Positions 44,641 to 52,210 of a stretch of 64,000 nucleotides of DNA are shown piece by piece (the stretch's first letter is position 1; each line of letters begins with the position of its first letter). The translations under genes and the position numbers were made by a program. Source of the stretch: an uncultured Clostridia bacterium. Its GTDB lineage: Bacteria; Bacillota; Clostridia; Oscillospirales; Acutalibacteraceae. The notes beneath the pieces are model-generated. The model searched no databases, was not told the origin of the DNA, and saw only the letters and a program-made list of their open reading frames with translations. Location of the stretch: the NCBI GenBank assembly GCA_944384855.1, contig CALWUY010000073.1:1-64000 (forward strand), written 5' to 3'.

Positions 44641-45111
44641 TCACAAATGACCCGTCATATAGGAAAGCTCCTGTATACTTCCGTAAAGATATTTCCTGCT
44701 GTTGTACTCATCTGAGTGGTAGAAGCTCTGCGACAGAAAATCAAAAACATACAGCATTTCTTCCATACTCATTGACTCTGTGAAAATCAAATCCTTCAGG
44801 GTTGTTTTCGCCGGATCAGAATGACTTTCCAGCCAATTAAGAATTTTCTTTGTAGTTGTTCTGCCATATGACTCTGCGTATTCTTCTCTGTCAGGATACA
44901 GATATTTGCAAAGATACACGATCATTTCCTCAGCTCGGTTGTTGTCAACCATATCAAGATTGAGAAAATCATAAACGCGGATTTTCATAAAATCGTTCGG
45001 ACAGGTGAAGCCAAGCAAAACAAAATGGGTAGTAATATAGTTCTCCGGCTGTGCTTTCCATTCGATCTGGTCCAGTAGTTTTCTTCCAAATTTTGTAAGT
45101 TTCTTGTCCAT
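44641..45111 (-). CDS. hypothetical protein
   Basis: 156 residues, helical, not recognised. DKKLTKFGRKLLDQIEW at the start, then several helices rich in Tyr and Glu (EEYAESYGRTTTKKILNWLES) and a C-terminal SQSFYHSDEYNSRKYL. No Cys or membrane segment. Translation starts after AGGAGTG. Directly upstream of mazF with 22 bases between, so it could regulate the toxin, though nothing in the sequence proves it. Confidence 0.55.
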   Translation of the reverse strand: MDKKLTKFGRKLLDQIEWKAQPENYITTHFVLLGFTCPNDFMKIRVYDFLNLDMVDNNRAEEMIVYLCKYLYPDREEYAESYGRTTTKKILNWLESHSDPAKTTLKDLIFTESMSMEEMLYVFDFLSQSFYHSDEYNSRKYLYGSIQELSYMTGHL

Positions 45112-45214
45112 TTAAAAACACTCCTATGTTTTACTTTTTTGAATACCCTTGCTTCCCGCAAGGATAAATAAGGTATGTATCCGGGCATAAATTGCTTTAC
45201 GCCCTTCTCACACC

Positions 45215-45295
45215 TTATTTGTCCTCGACACCCCAGGTGTTAAAGCATTTCTGCTTCGGGAAGTCATCAGGCGGCAAGAAGCTTACCTGCCTCAT
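45215..45295 (-). CDS. small ORF, 26 residues
   Basis: Starts MRQVSFLPPDDF and ends NTWGVEDK. GGAGAGG lies about 13 bases before its ATG and overlaps the stop region of the preceding small ORF, which suggests coupled translation. The residue composition looks selected (no simple repeats), but there is no family assignment. Confidence 0.4.
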   Translation of the reverse strand: MRQVSFLPPDDFPKQKCFNTWGVEDK

Positions 45296-45302
45296 AGGAA
45301 TT

Positions 45303-45371
45303 TCACCTCTCCGCCTTCATTGTGGCCGAGCCGCGAGTTACGGAAGTATCATTATCGCCTGTATCTGTCAT
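45303..45371 (-). CDS. small ORF, 22 residues
   Basis: Begins MTDTGDNDTSV and ends TMKAER. AAGGCGG precedes the ATG at short distance. It ends eight bases before the next small ORF's start. Evidence for translation is positional only. Confidence 0.35.
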   Translation of the reverse strand: MTDTGDNDTSVTRGSATMKAER

Positions 45372-45570
45372 TGCCGCCTTCGGGAGCCGCCCGAATTTAT
45401 CGTATAAGTTTTATCGCTCGTTCCTTTTGGAAAAAGGAAGTCATGGCGCACCTACGAATTGGCTTGACCTTTCGGTCATACAGGTAACGTGCCTGATGAA
45501 TGGGTATTCAGTTGTCAAAGTTCGCAAGCGGGTTATTTCACCCTCTCACTATACTATTGGGACGGAAAAA

Positions 45571-46158
45571 TCAGTTTTGCACGAAATAATTCTTGAGTTT
45601 TTTTAATACTTTTGTTTTTCGGCAATGAAGCGTCATATATGGCACATTTAATTTTTTAGCATATTCTCTTTCTGTTTTAGGATTTTCAGAAAGGTAGAAA
45701 GCATCAACAATGCCTTTTTCTTTACTTGTCAGGCCTTTTAATGCACTTTGTAAGTCTATCAACTCAACAAGACCGGGTTCAAACACGGAGTTTTCGTCTG
45801 CAACCATGTCATGGAGCGTTACTGTATTTCCATCTCCGTCATCAACCTCATAATCAAGCGAAATCAGATCATACCATAAGCCGTCTGCTTTAAGCTGTTC
45901 CGTTTCATCTCTTTTTCGTTTTCTAAGTTTTCTTTCCGCCTCAGAACGTAAAAATTCTTCATAGGTACACTCAATTACAAAGTAGGTGTCTCCGTCCTCA
46001 AATCCCGGAACTTTGGCAAAATATCTTTTTTCCTCTTTGGGACGTTTGCTGTTGGAATAACAAAGCTCTAAAAATTCTTGCGAAGTGAGTTCCTTCCATT
46101 CCTGATTTCCATTTAAGTTTTGTTTGCCGTTTTTCCAAGCAAAATATTGTTTTTTCAT
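45571..46158 (-). CDS. sigma-70-like protein with region 4 HTH
   Basis: 195 residues. The N-terminal part (YFAKVPGFEDGDTYFVIECTYEEFLRSEAERKLRKRKR) is common in regulators of clostridial elements. Residues about 140-190 form a sigma region 4 (LTSKEKGIVDAFYLSENPKTEREYAKKLNVPYMTLHCRK). No region 2 is recognised, so it may be a regulator derived from a sigma factor. Its AGGAG lies within a hairpin arm (46161-46218), so its translation may be conditional. Confidence 0.72.
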   Translation of the reverse strand: MKKQYFAWKNGKQNLNGNQEWKELTSQEFLELCYSNSKRPKEEKRYFAKVPGFEDGDTYFVIECTYEEFLRSEAERKLRKRKRDETEQLKADGLWYDLISLDYEVDDGDGNTVTLHDMVADENSVFEPGLVELIDLQSALKGLTSKEKGIVDAFYLSENPKTEREYAKKLNVPYMTLHCRKTKVLKKLKNYFVQN

Positions 46159-46160
46159 TA

Positions 46161-46218
46161 CCGTAATCTCCTTATTTTTTGAAATTTGAATCTGAGTTCC
46201 AAATTCCGGAGATTACGG
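46161..46218 (-). promoter_or_regulatory. inverted repeat that can hide the ribosome site of the sigma-like gene
   Basis: CCGTAATCTCC and GGAGATTACGG (46218-46208 and 46171-46161 on the minus strand) are perfect 11-base complements with a 36-base loop. The second arm contains the GGAG just before ATG 46158. Confidence 0.65.
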
Positions 46219-46324
46219 ATATTCAGCTATGTAACAAAGCCATATAAACATAAAAATCCTTTCCGAACGGTAAGTCGGAGAGGACTTTAAGCATCGTATG
46301 AAGTCGTAAACGGGCATAAAAAAA

Positions 46325-46375
46325 CACCGTATGACAATAAGACAGAAATCATCTGTTCTTATCCTTCATACGGTG
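46325..46375 (-). terminator. large terminator hairpin downstream of the zinc-ribbon gene
   Basis: CACCGTATGA / TCATACGGTG forms the base of the hairpin and ATAAGACAG / CTGTTCTTAT (one bulge) extends it. On the minus strand seven T residues follow. It ends the WYL-LexA-ImmA side transcript before the sigma-like gene. Confidence 0.8.
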
Positions 46376-46457
46376 CTTGGGTAGGTTTATCAGGTATCTT
46401 ACGCTAACTGCTCCGCTTACGCGCTACAAAGTTTTATATTCAGTTATAATTATTACT

Positions 46458-46733
46458 TCAAAGTAAATACCGATGTTTTCGCCTATACCGTCCGGCAACA
46501 GCATATCTTTTGAAATAAGCAGGATTTATAGGTACGACACCCTTACACTTATTGCACTTTACTGCCATATGTCCCTGTATATCTTCAAAAACATCAAACA
46601 GATAGCATTCGCAATAGGGGCAGTGAACCGGACGGAATTTTAAATCTTTTGTTTCCTGTTCGGAACGCCGGATTTTCTCTGAACGTTCAGCTGTCATTTT
46701 TACATTAAATCTCGGTGGAACTGTTATAAACAA
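46458..46733 (-). CDS. small zinc-finger protein
   Basis: 91 residues from TTG 46733, with GAGGG upstream inside the ImmA gene (10-base overlap). Zinc-binding motif HCPYCECYLFDVFEDIQGHMAVKCNKCKG resembles Com-like zinc ribbons. Basic tail (GRYRRKHRYLL), consistent with nucleic-acid binding. Function unknown. Confidence 0.65.
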   Translation of the reverse strand: MFITVPPRFNVKMTAERSEKIRRSEQETKDLKFRPVHCPYCECYLFDVFEDIQGHMAVKCNKCKGVVPINPAYFKRYAVAGRYRRKHRYLL

Positions 46734-47458
46734 TACTTTTCGCCCTCCAATCCGACCAGTTCGATATATTCATCTATCGGTCTGTAATCTATCATTTTGT
46801 GCTTTTTTAGCTGAATGAATAACATATTTGCCGACACACCGACATCGTCCGCCATTCGCTTGAACATAGCTGAGTCGTACGGTAACATCTGATGGTCTCC
46901 GTAAACGGTGAATTTATTTTTTTTCATTACTCGCATCAGTGTGTTATAGAGCAAAAAGTGAGGCATAAGCAGTGCACAGCCAACTTGAGTTGCTTGTGCT
47001 TCGGTTATTCTAAGCTGTTCCCGCAGTTCTTCAAAGGTATAGCTACGCTCGGTATCAAATATCTTTTTATAATTTCCCTGATCGTGACCGGGAGCCATTC
47101 TTTCGTATATTTTATGTCCCAGCTCATGACTGAGAGTCAGGCGTCTTTGGATACTGTTCCAGGGCTGCTTATAATAGCTATCCAACACAATCGTATTTTT
47201 AGGGAATACAATATCTTTGGTTTCCCCGTTTCTCTTCACACGCAGCGGGTTTATTCCGTTTGCGGAAAATGCGACGATATCCAAATCTTTCTCTGTAATC
47301 GTTTCATATCTAACATTAAAGCCGAAGTATTCTTTTGCAATACCGTCCAAGTCTACACAGATCATCTTCTTCGGATTTTGTTTGTTTCGTTTTAAGTGCC
47401 CGAGAACGATTGCCTCAGTCAATTCATTTATTCTTTGATCTTCAATTTTTTCAATCAT
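46724..47458 (-). CDS. ImmA/IrrE-family metallopeptidase
   Basis: 244 residues. Zinc motif HELGH in LTLSHELGHKIYERM, with the third ligand expected in the following helices. These proteases cleave phage or element repressors upon a stress signal (ICEBs1 ImmA, DdrO/IrrE pairs). Placement beside a LexA-like repressor suggests joint control of the element. The C-terminal half (about 150-244) is a helical regulatory domain. Confidence 0.88.
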   Translation of the reverse strand: MIEKIEDQRINELTEAIVLGHLKRNKQNPKKMICVDLDGIAKEYFGFNVRYETITEKDLDIVAFSANGINPLRVKRNGETKDIVFPKNTIVLDSYYKQPWNSIQRRLTLSHELGHKIYERMAPGHDQGNYKKIFDTERSYTFEELREQLRITEAQATQVGCALLMPHFLLYNTLMRVMKKNKFTVYGDHQMLPYDSAMFKRMADDVGVSANMLFIQLKKHKMIDYRPIDEYIELVGLEGEKYCL

Positions 47459-47480
47459 TGTCTAAGCCCTCAAGAAATAG

Positions 47481-47705
47481 TCAAACCGCACCAGACACAC
47501 GCCATTCTTTACCATTACAGAACAAATGGCGCTGTTCATTACCGATTAGAACCGTGTATCTGACAACCATATCCTCCGGTTGACAAATGTGCAGTATTCT
47601 TTTTATCGGATATGTTTTGTTGTTCGTGTAAATGATTTGTTTCGGTAATAGCTGTCCACACTCGTCTGGCTCAGTAATCACCTCTACCGAAGTATAACAA
47701 TTCAT
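47481..47705 (-). CDS. small hypothetical protein
   Basis: 74 residues from ATG 47705 (GGAGGTGG upstream). Beta-rich: PKQIIYTNNKTYPIKRILHICQPEDMVVRYTVLIGNEQRHLFCNGKEWRV. It lies between the LexA-like and ImmA genes, the usual place for a small element protein. No family recognised. Confidence 0.65.
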   Translation of the reverse strand: MNCYTSVEVITEPDECGQLLPKQIIYTNNKTYPIKRILHICQPEDMVVRYTVLIGNEQRHLFCNGKEWRVSGAV

Positions 47706-47731
47706 CAAATATCCACCTCCGTCTGTCAATT

Positions 47732-48340
47732 TCAGCAAACGCTTTTAATGATATGGGTAACGACTCCTTGAATATGAACCTCTTTATACGCCTTCGGCTT
47801 ATGTCTCGGGTTACTGCTCTCGGGGCAAAGAACAATAACATGTCGCTCATCGTCAAAGTGTATTCTTTTGAGGTTGTTTTCATTATCGGTCAAAGCAACA
47901 ACAAGATCACCCTCAATTGCTGTTTGTTGTTTGCGGACAACCACGTAGTCGCCCTCCACAATACCGGCAAGGTTCATAGAGTCCCCATATGCTTCAAGAA
48001 TATATCTTTCGCCCGAACCGAAAATGGCCTCTGGAAGGTCCACATATTCGCTGACATTGGACTCCTCTTCGGTAGGATCTCCGCAAACCACTCTGCCGAC
48101 AATAGGTGTGCTGTTGTTGCGGTGATTGATTTTCGAAGAATTCAGCGTTGTGATGTTCTTTCCGTCGTACCCAATCATTCCGCGGTCTCGCATAGCAGTG
48201 AGGTAAGTATATGCCGTACCTCTTGCTACGCCGACTTCATCGGCAATTTCGGTGGTTGAAGGAGATCTGCCGCAGTCTCTGTAATACTCATCGGCAAAGG
48301 TTATAATGCGTTCCATTATCTCCGGGCTTTTCTTTCGCAT
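47732..48340 (-). CDS. LexA-like repressor (HTH plus S24 peptidase)
   Basis: 202 residues from ATG 48340; a TTG five codons upstream is possible. N-terminal winged HTH (FADEYYRDCGRSPSTTEIADEVGVARGTAYTYL) of LexA type. C-terminal S24 domain has the catalytic serine in LEAYGDSMNLAGI and a lysine in NNLKRIHF. The cleavage site Cys-Gly appears in VGRVVCGDP. It should self-cleave in response to RecA or a similar signal. Whether it is the cell's own LexA or an element repressor cannot be decided; the neighbours point to the latter. Confidence 0.85.
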   Translation of the reverse strand: MRKKSPEIMERIITFADEYYRDCGRSPSTTEIADEVGVARGTAYTYLTAMRDRGMIGYDGKNITTLNSSKINHRNNSTPIVGRVVCGDPTEEESNVSEYVDLPEAIFGSGERYILEAYGDSMNLAGIVEGDYVVVRKQQTAIEGDLVVALTDNENNLKRIHFDDERHVIVLCPESSNPRHKPKAYKEVHIQGVVTHIIKSVC

Positions 48341-48483
48341 ATTCACGTACCTCAATTGAATCTTTTATCAAAGCAGTCTGCTTTTGTATCACTATTATAG
48401 CAAACCACAAATATGATTGCAATACAGCAAAATAGAGTTGGTAGAAATACCTACCAACTCTCAAAAAGTTTTTTGTTCAAATA

Positions 48484-49452
48484 TCAGCCTTGATATTCAC
48501 TAATTGTCTTTTTAGCTGCCTTAATGTACTCGTCTGCAACGATCTGCGGAGCTATAATACGTATTTTTCCGGCAAAGCCGAACACCCAGCCGAAAAAGGT
48601 AGGGCTGACAGAAGCGTTGACTTCTGCAATAAATCCTTCATCGCACAGTTCGGTATGAACATCTTTACCGAAGCGGTCAATTATGACCTTCATCATGTCA
48701 CTGGTGCATTTAAGCCGCACGGTTTCCATTTTGCCATCATACATAGCAATAATGTTTTTCAGGTATGTAACAGGCTCAAATCCGACAGGCTTTTTAACAG
48801 CTGATTTGTCCGTTGTTTCGCACTTTTCAATTCGATCAACACGGAATTTTACGATTCTGCCGTGGCGTTCCGAATAGCCGAGAACATAGTAGCAGTCATT
48901 GTGCCATAGCATGGCATACGGTGAAAATTCATAGACGCACCCGTCGTGTTTATATACCTTTTTCTTTTCAGCAGTGTACTCTATATACTTAAAGTTTATC
49001 CGCTTATGCTCATTGATTGCCTTATGGATCAAGTCAACAGTATAATACAGCGTTTTGCAATCGCTCTTAACTCTGCCATCTATATAAAGATGGCGGTTTA
49101 ATTCGTTCGCCTGATACACGCTCGTCATGTCATATAACTTACTGACAAGACTACGGCTTTTTGAGGCAGAAATAAAGTGCGAGGACTCTACAGCATCTAC
49201 AAGCAGCTTTAACTCCGGGAGTTCAAAAGAACGTTGCCCGATAAAATACTTATTCGGGGAGCTTTTCACGCATACAACATCAATTCCAAACTCGATAAGC
49301 TGCTCAATATCTGCCGCAAGAGCATGGCGCTCTACCTTTATGCCTTTTTCAATAAGGGCGGCAAGTATATCCGATAGAGTTGTAGGATGTTCCTCATCTG
49401 TATTCTGCCATAAATATTGCAGCAAATATAAAGTACGATCTCTCTTTGGCAT
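48484..49452 (-). CDS. WYL-domain transcriptional regulator
   Basis: 322 residues. N-terminal winged HTH (KRDRTLYLLQYLWQNTDEEHPTTLSDILAALIEKGIKV) and a WYL domain at about 140-230 (INEHKRINFKYIEYTAEKKKVYKHDG..YVLGYSERHGRIVKFRVDRIEKCE), followed by the WCX extension. WYL proteins often sense nucleic acids or stress and control mobile elements and defence genes. First gene of the leftward set. Confidence 0.9.
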   Translation of the reverse strand: MPKRDRTLYLLQYLWQNTDEEHPTTLSDILAALIEKGIKVERHALAADIEQLIEFGIDVVCVKSSPNKYFIGQRSFELPELKLLVDAVESSHFISASKSRSLVSKLYDMTSVYQANELNRHLYIDGRVKSDCKTLYYTVDLIHKAINEHKRINFKYIEYTAEKKKVYKHDGCVYEFSPYAMLWHNDCYYVLGYSERHGRIVKFRVDRIEKCETTDKSAVKKPVGFEPVTYLKNIIAMYDGKMETVRLKCTSDMMKVIIDRFGKDVHTELCDEGFIAEVNASVSPTFFGWVFGFAGKIRIIAPQIVADEYIKAAKKTISEYQG

Positions 49453-49712
49453 TAAACCTATCCTCCTTCTGCATAGTTTGAACGTATGTTCATAATAGCA
49501 TATTGCAATTTGTTTTTATGTTAGTGTTATTCATTCTTCAAAAAAAGAATCACGATATTTACTTAGATGTTTTTTATGATTATTGCTCAGTTCTTTTTTA
49601 ATAAATCACTTGAAATATTTATTGTAAAAAGATATAATGAAAAAATGTAAAAATATACAAGATTTCTGGGTTTTAAGTTAATTACAATGCAGACGTGAAG
49701 GGATGTGAAATT

Positions 49713-50897
49713 ATGCTCAATAACTATACTGCCATTGTGATTCTTTCGTGTTTGACGATGTGTGTGTTAGGCATACTTGTATATGAAAACGCCCGATTTG
49801 ATAAAGCTACGAAACATCGGTTTTATCTGACCTATGCATTTATTGTTGTGGCTACTCTTTCCGAATGGTTGGGCATTGTCCTGAACGGAGCCCCTGCATG
49901 GACGGTGGGGCTTCACAGTATCGTAAAATGTGCCGACTATATCTTTACTCCGATTGCGGGAATATGCTTTGCCTTGCAGGTATCGGATACTAAAGAGTGG
50001 AAAAAGCATATATGGATCGCCGTTATCTTGGCGGCTAATGCCGTGTTAGAAATCAGTTCGGTCTTTACGGGATGGACATTTTATATTAATGAAGAAAACT
50101 ACTACTGCCATGGTCCGTTATATATTGTATATACGGTGATTTACTGTATTTCCATTGTGGATGTTCTTATCTCTTTTCGGGTTTACAGCAAAAAATTCAA
50201 AAGACAAAACAGAACATCGCTTTATGCCATTATTATTCTTGCCTGTATGGGAATAGGGTTTCAGGAATTCGGCAACGGCAGTATCCGCACATCCTGCCTT
50301 TCTCTGGCTTTTTGCTCTGCCTTGCTTTTCATTCACTACAATGAGTTTCTGCAGCAAACAACGGACGATCATTTGATTCATCAAAAAGATCTGATTGAAA
50401 CCGACACATTGACGGGTATGCTCAGCCGATATTCTTACGTTAAGACGCTAAACGAATATCATAATAACGCGCCGTTGCCCCCCGGGCTGGCTGTATTTTC
50501 GGTGGATATCAACGGATTAAAGCTTGTGAACGATACGCAGGGTCATGCGGCAGGAGATCAGCTGATACGCAATGCGGCCGAATGTATTTCAGAGGTGTTC
50601 GGCCGATACGGAAAATGCTTCCGCATCGGCGGAGATGAATTTATTGCGATCGTTCATATTGAAACAGGAAAAATCACAGATATATGTCAATCCCTTTCGA
50701 TCGCGCAGGAAAGACGAAAGGGTCTGAGTTTGGCTTCAGGGTTTGCGGTAGCTGAAAATCATCCGGATCTTTCCATCGAAGAACTGATCAATATCGCCGA
50801 CAAAAGGATGTATGAAAACAAAGAAAACTACTATCGAACGATGCAGTTGGACGGTCATCGAGCGGAGGCAGCGGAAATATCGGGAGCCGCAAAGTAA
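49713..50897 (+). CDS. seven-helix membrane GGDEF protein (putative diguanylate cyclase)
   Basis: 394 residues from ATG 49713 (AAGGGA upstream; GTG 49695 is less likely). Seven hydrophobic helices fill residues 8-220. The GGDEF domain begins at DTLTGMLSRYSY, with FSVDINGLKLVNDTQGHAAGDQLI and the active site FRIGGDEFIAIV. The autoinhibitory RxxD motif five residues before GGDEF is absent. It would make c-di-GMP, a known activator of Pel synthesis through PelD in other bacteria, and lies just outside the exopolysaccharide operon, though on the other strand. Confidence 0.88.
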   Translation: MLNNYTAIVILSCLTMCVLGILVYENARFDKATKHRFYLTYAFIVVATLSEWLGIVLNGAPAWTVGLHSIVKCADYIFTPIAGICFALQVSDTKEWKKHIWIAVILAANAVLEISSVFTGWTFYINEENYYCHGPLYIVYTVIYCISIVDVLISFRVYSKKFKRQNRTSLYAIIILACMGIGFQEFGNGSIRTSCLSLAFCSALLFIHYNEFLQQTTDDHLIHQKDLIETDTLTGMLSRYSYVKTLNEYHNNAPLPPGLAVFSVDINGLKLVNDTQGHAAGDQLIRNAAECISEVFGRYGKCFRIGGDEFIAIVHIETGKITDICQSLSIAQERRKGLSLASGFAVAENHPDLSIEELINIADKRMYENKENYYRTMQLDGHRAEAAEISGAAK

Positions 50898-51117
50898 GGG
50901 AACTCTTTACTTCTGCTTAATTGTATCAGTATATAGCAACCTTTTCAAATAATACAAAGGCTGGCGAAATGACCTTGTTTGCTTTGAGTATTTATGCGGC
51001 AACGCCTGTTTATCAAGATATTTGTATTACAAGTTATTGCAAAACTTGACAGAATTACTGGGTTGCTTTATTATTGTTATAGTTATAGTTTTTAACATAT
51101 TTGACGGAGGTATACCC

Positions 51118-52128
51118 ATGTCTTTTCTTATAACCGGCGGTGCCGGATATATCGGCAGTCATACTTGTATAGAGATGCAGAACGCGGGGTATGATGTCGT
51201 TGTTGTAGACAACCTTGATAACAGCAGCAGCGAATCGCTTAAGAGGGTTGAAAAAATCACAGGCAAAACAATAAAGTTTTACAAAATGGATGTACGCGAC
51301 AAGGAAGCTTTACGTAGAATTTTTATTGAAAACAATATTGAAGCTGTTATTCATTTTGCTGGTCTGAAAGCGGTTGGCGAATCCGTGCATAAGCCTATTG
51401 TGTATTACGACAATAATCTTATAAACACAATTACGCTTCTTGAAGTTATGAATGAATTCGATGTAAAAAAACTAGTATTTTCTTCTTCTGCTACAGTTTA
51501 CGGTGTTGCAACGCAGATGCCACTGAAGGAAGGTATGCCACTCGGCGCTATTAATCCATACGGCAGAACGAAGCTGTTTATTGAAGACATTTTGCGCGAC
51601 ATTTACATTGCTGACAACGAGTGGACAATAGCACTTCTACGCTACTTCAATCCCATAGGAGCTCATAAAAGCGGCACCATAGGCGAAGACCCCCAAGGAA
51701 TTCCCAATAATCTTATGCCATATATTTCGCAGGTTGCGGTTGGGAAGCTTGAAAAACTCCATGTTTTCGGGAACGATTATAATACGATTGACGGCACGGG
51801 AGTAAGAGATTATATTCATGTTGTAGATCTTGCCGTAGGCCATGTTAAAGCGATTGAATGGGCTCTTAAAAATAAGGGATGCGAGCCGTTTAACCTCGGA
51901 ACCGGAAACGGAACAAGCGTTTTGCAGTTGCGAAATGCTTTTGTCAATGTCACCGGAACCGATGTTCCATATGTTATAGATCCGCGAAGACCCGGTGACC
52001 CCGATGAAGTTTATGCTGATGCAAGCAAAGCAAACACAGTATTTGGATGGGAAGCAAAGCGCAGCATAGAAGAAATGTGTGAAGACACATGGCGTTGGCA
52101 GAAGAATAATCCTAACGGGTACAAGTAA
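51118..52128 (+). CDS. galE: UDP-glucose 4-epimerase
   Basis: 336 residues from ATG 51118 with GGAGG upstream. NAD-binding GGAGYIGSHTCIEM, catalytic Ser/Tyr-Lys in SSSATVYG and YGRTKLFIED, and the C-terminal RRPGDPDEVYAD. Interconverts UDP-glucose and UDP-galactose (or the N-acetyl forms). It ends facing the exopolysaccharide operon and may supply its sugar nucleotide. Confidence 0.94.
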   Translation: MSFLITGGAGYIGSHTCIEMQNAGYDVVVVDNLDNSSSESLKRVEKITGKTIKFYKMDVRDKEALRRIFIENNIEAVIHFAGLKAVGESVHKPIVYYDNNLINTITLLEVMNEFDVKKLVFSSSATVYGVATQMPLKEGMPLGAINPYGRTKLFIEDILRDIYIADNEWTIALLRYFNPIGAHKSGTIGEDPQGIPNNLMPYISQVAVGKLEKLHVFGNDYNTIDGTGVRDYIHVVDLAVGHVKAIEWALKNKGCEPFNLGTGNGTSVLQLRNAFVNVTGTDVPYVIDPRRPGDPDEVYADASKANTVFGWEAKRSIEEMCEDTWRWQKNNPNGYK

Positions 52129-52130
52129 TA

Positions 52131-52176
52131 CAATTAAAAACGGTTGCATTGTGATAAAGCAACCGTTTTTTAATTG
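52131..52176. terminator. bidirectional terminator between galE and the exopolysaccharide operon
   Basis: CAATTAAAAACGGTTGC (52131-52147) pairs with GCAACCGTTTTTTAATTG (52159-52176) with one bulge; A and T tracts on both sides. Confidence 0.9.
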
Positions 52177-52210
52177 TAAGATAAAACCAAGTGTAATAGT
52201 ATTTAAGGAA

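Larger units (their letters stand above)
45112..45570 (-). ncRNA. structured leader with serial small ORFs
   Basis: 459 bases between the sigma-like gene and the 156-residue gene, with many hairpins on the minus strand: TGACC-GAAA-GGTCA, TTCCTTTT..AAAAGGAA, GGGCGTAAA-GCAA-TTTATGCCC and CCTTGC..GCAAGG, plus AAATAAGGT pairing with ACCTTATTT around two of them. Four short reading frames follow each other: a 12-codon frame at about 45477, a 15-codon frame overlapping its stop, a 22-codon frame (45371-45303) and a 26-codon frame (45295-45215). It could be an attenuator-type leader or RNA of its own. Confidence 0.45.
39770..49480. mobile_element. putative serine-recombinase-integrated element
   Basis: Three tandem serine-recombinase genes at one end, followed by a MazF toxin, sigma-like factor, ImmA/IrrE peptidase, LexA-like repressor and WYL regulator, all on the minus strand. 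No conjugation or replication genes are seen. The right limit is a guess, placed after the WYL gene. The left limit is near the direct repeats. Confidence 0.5.

Noticed and set aside
45192..45606. Plus-strand frames of 71 and 94 codons opposite the structured leader
   Set aside because: They lack ribosome sites, run against the whole operon and overlap the sigma-like gene. They are shadows of a region rich in hairpins.
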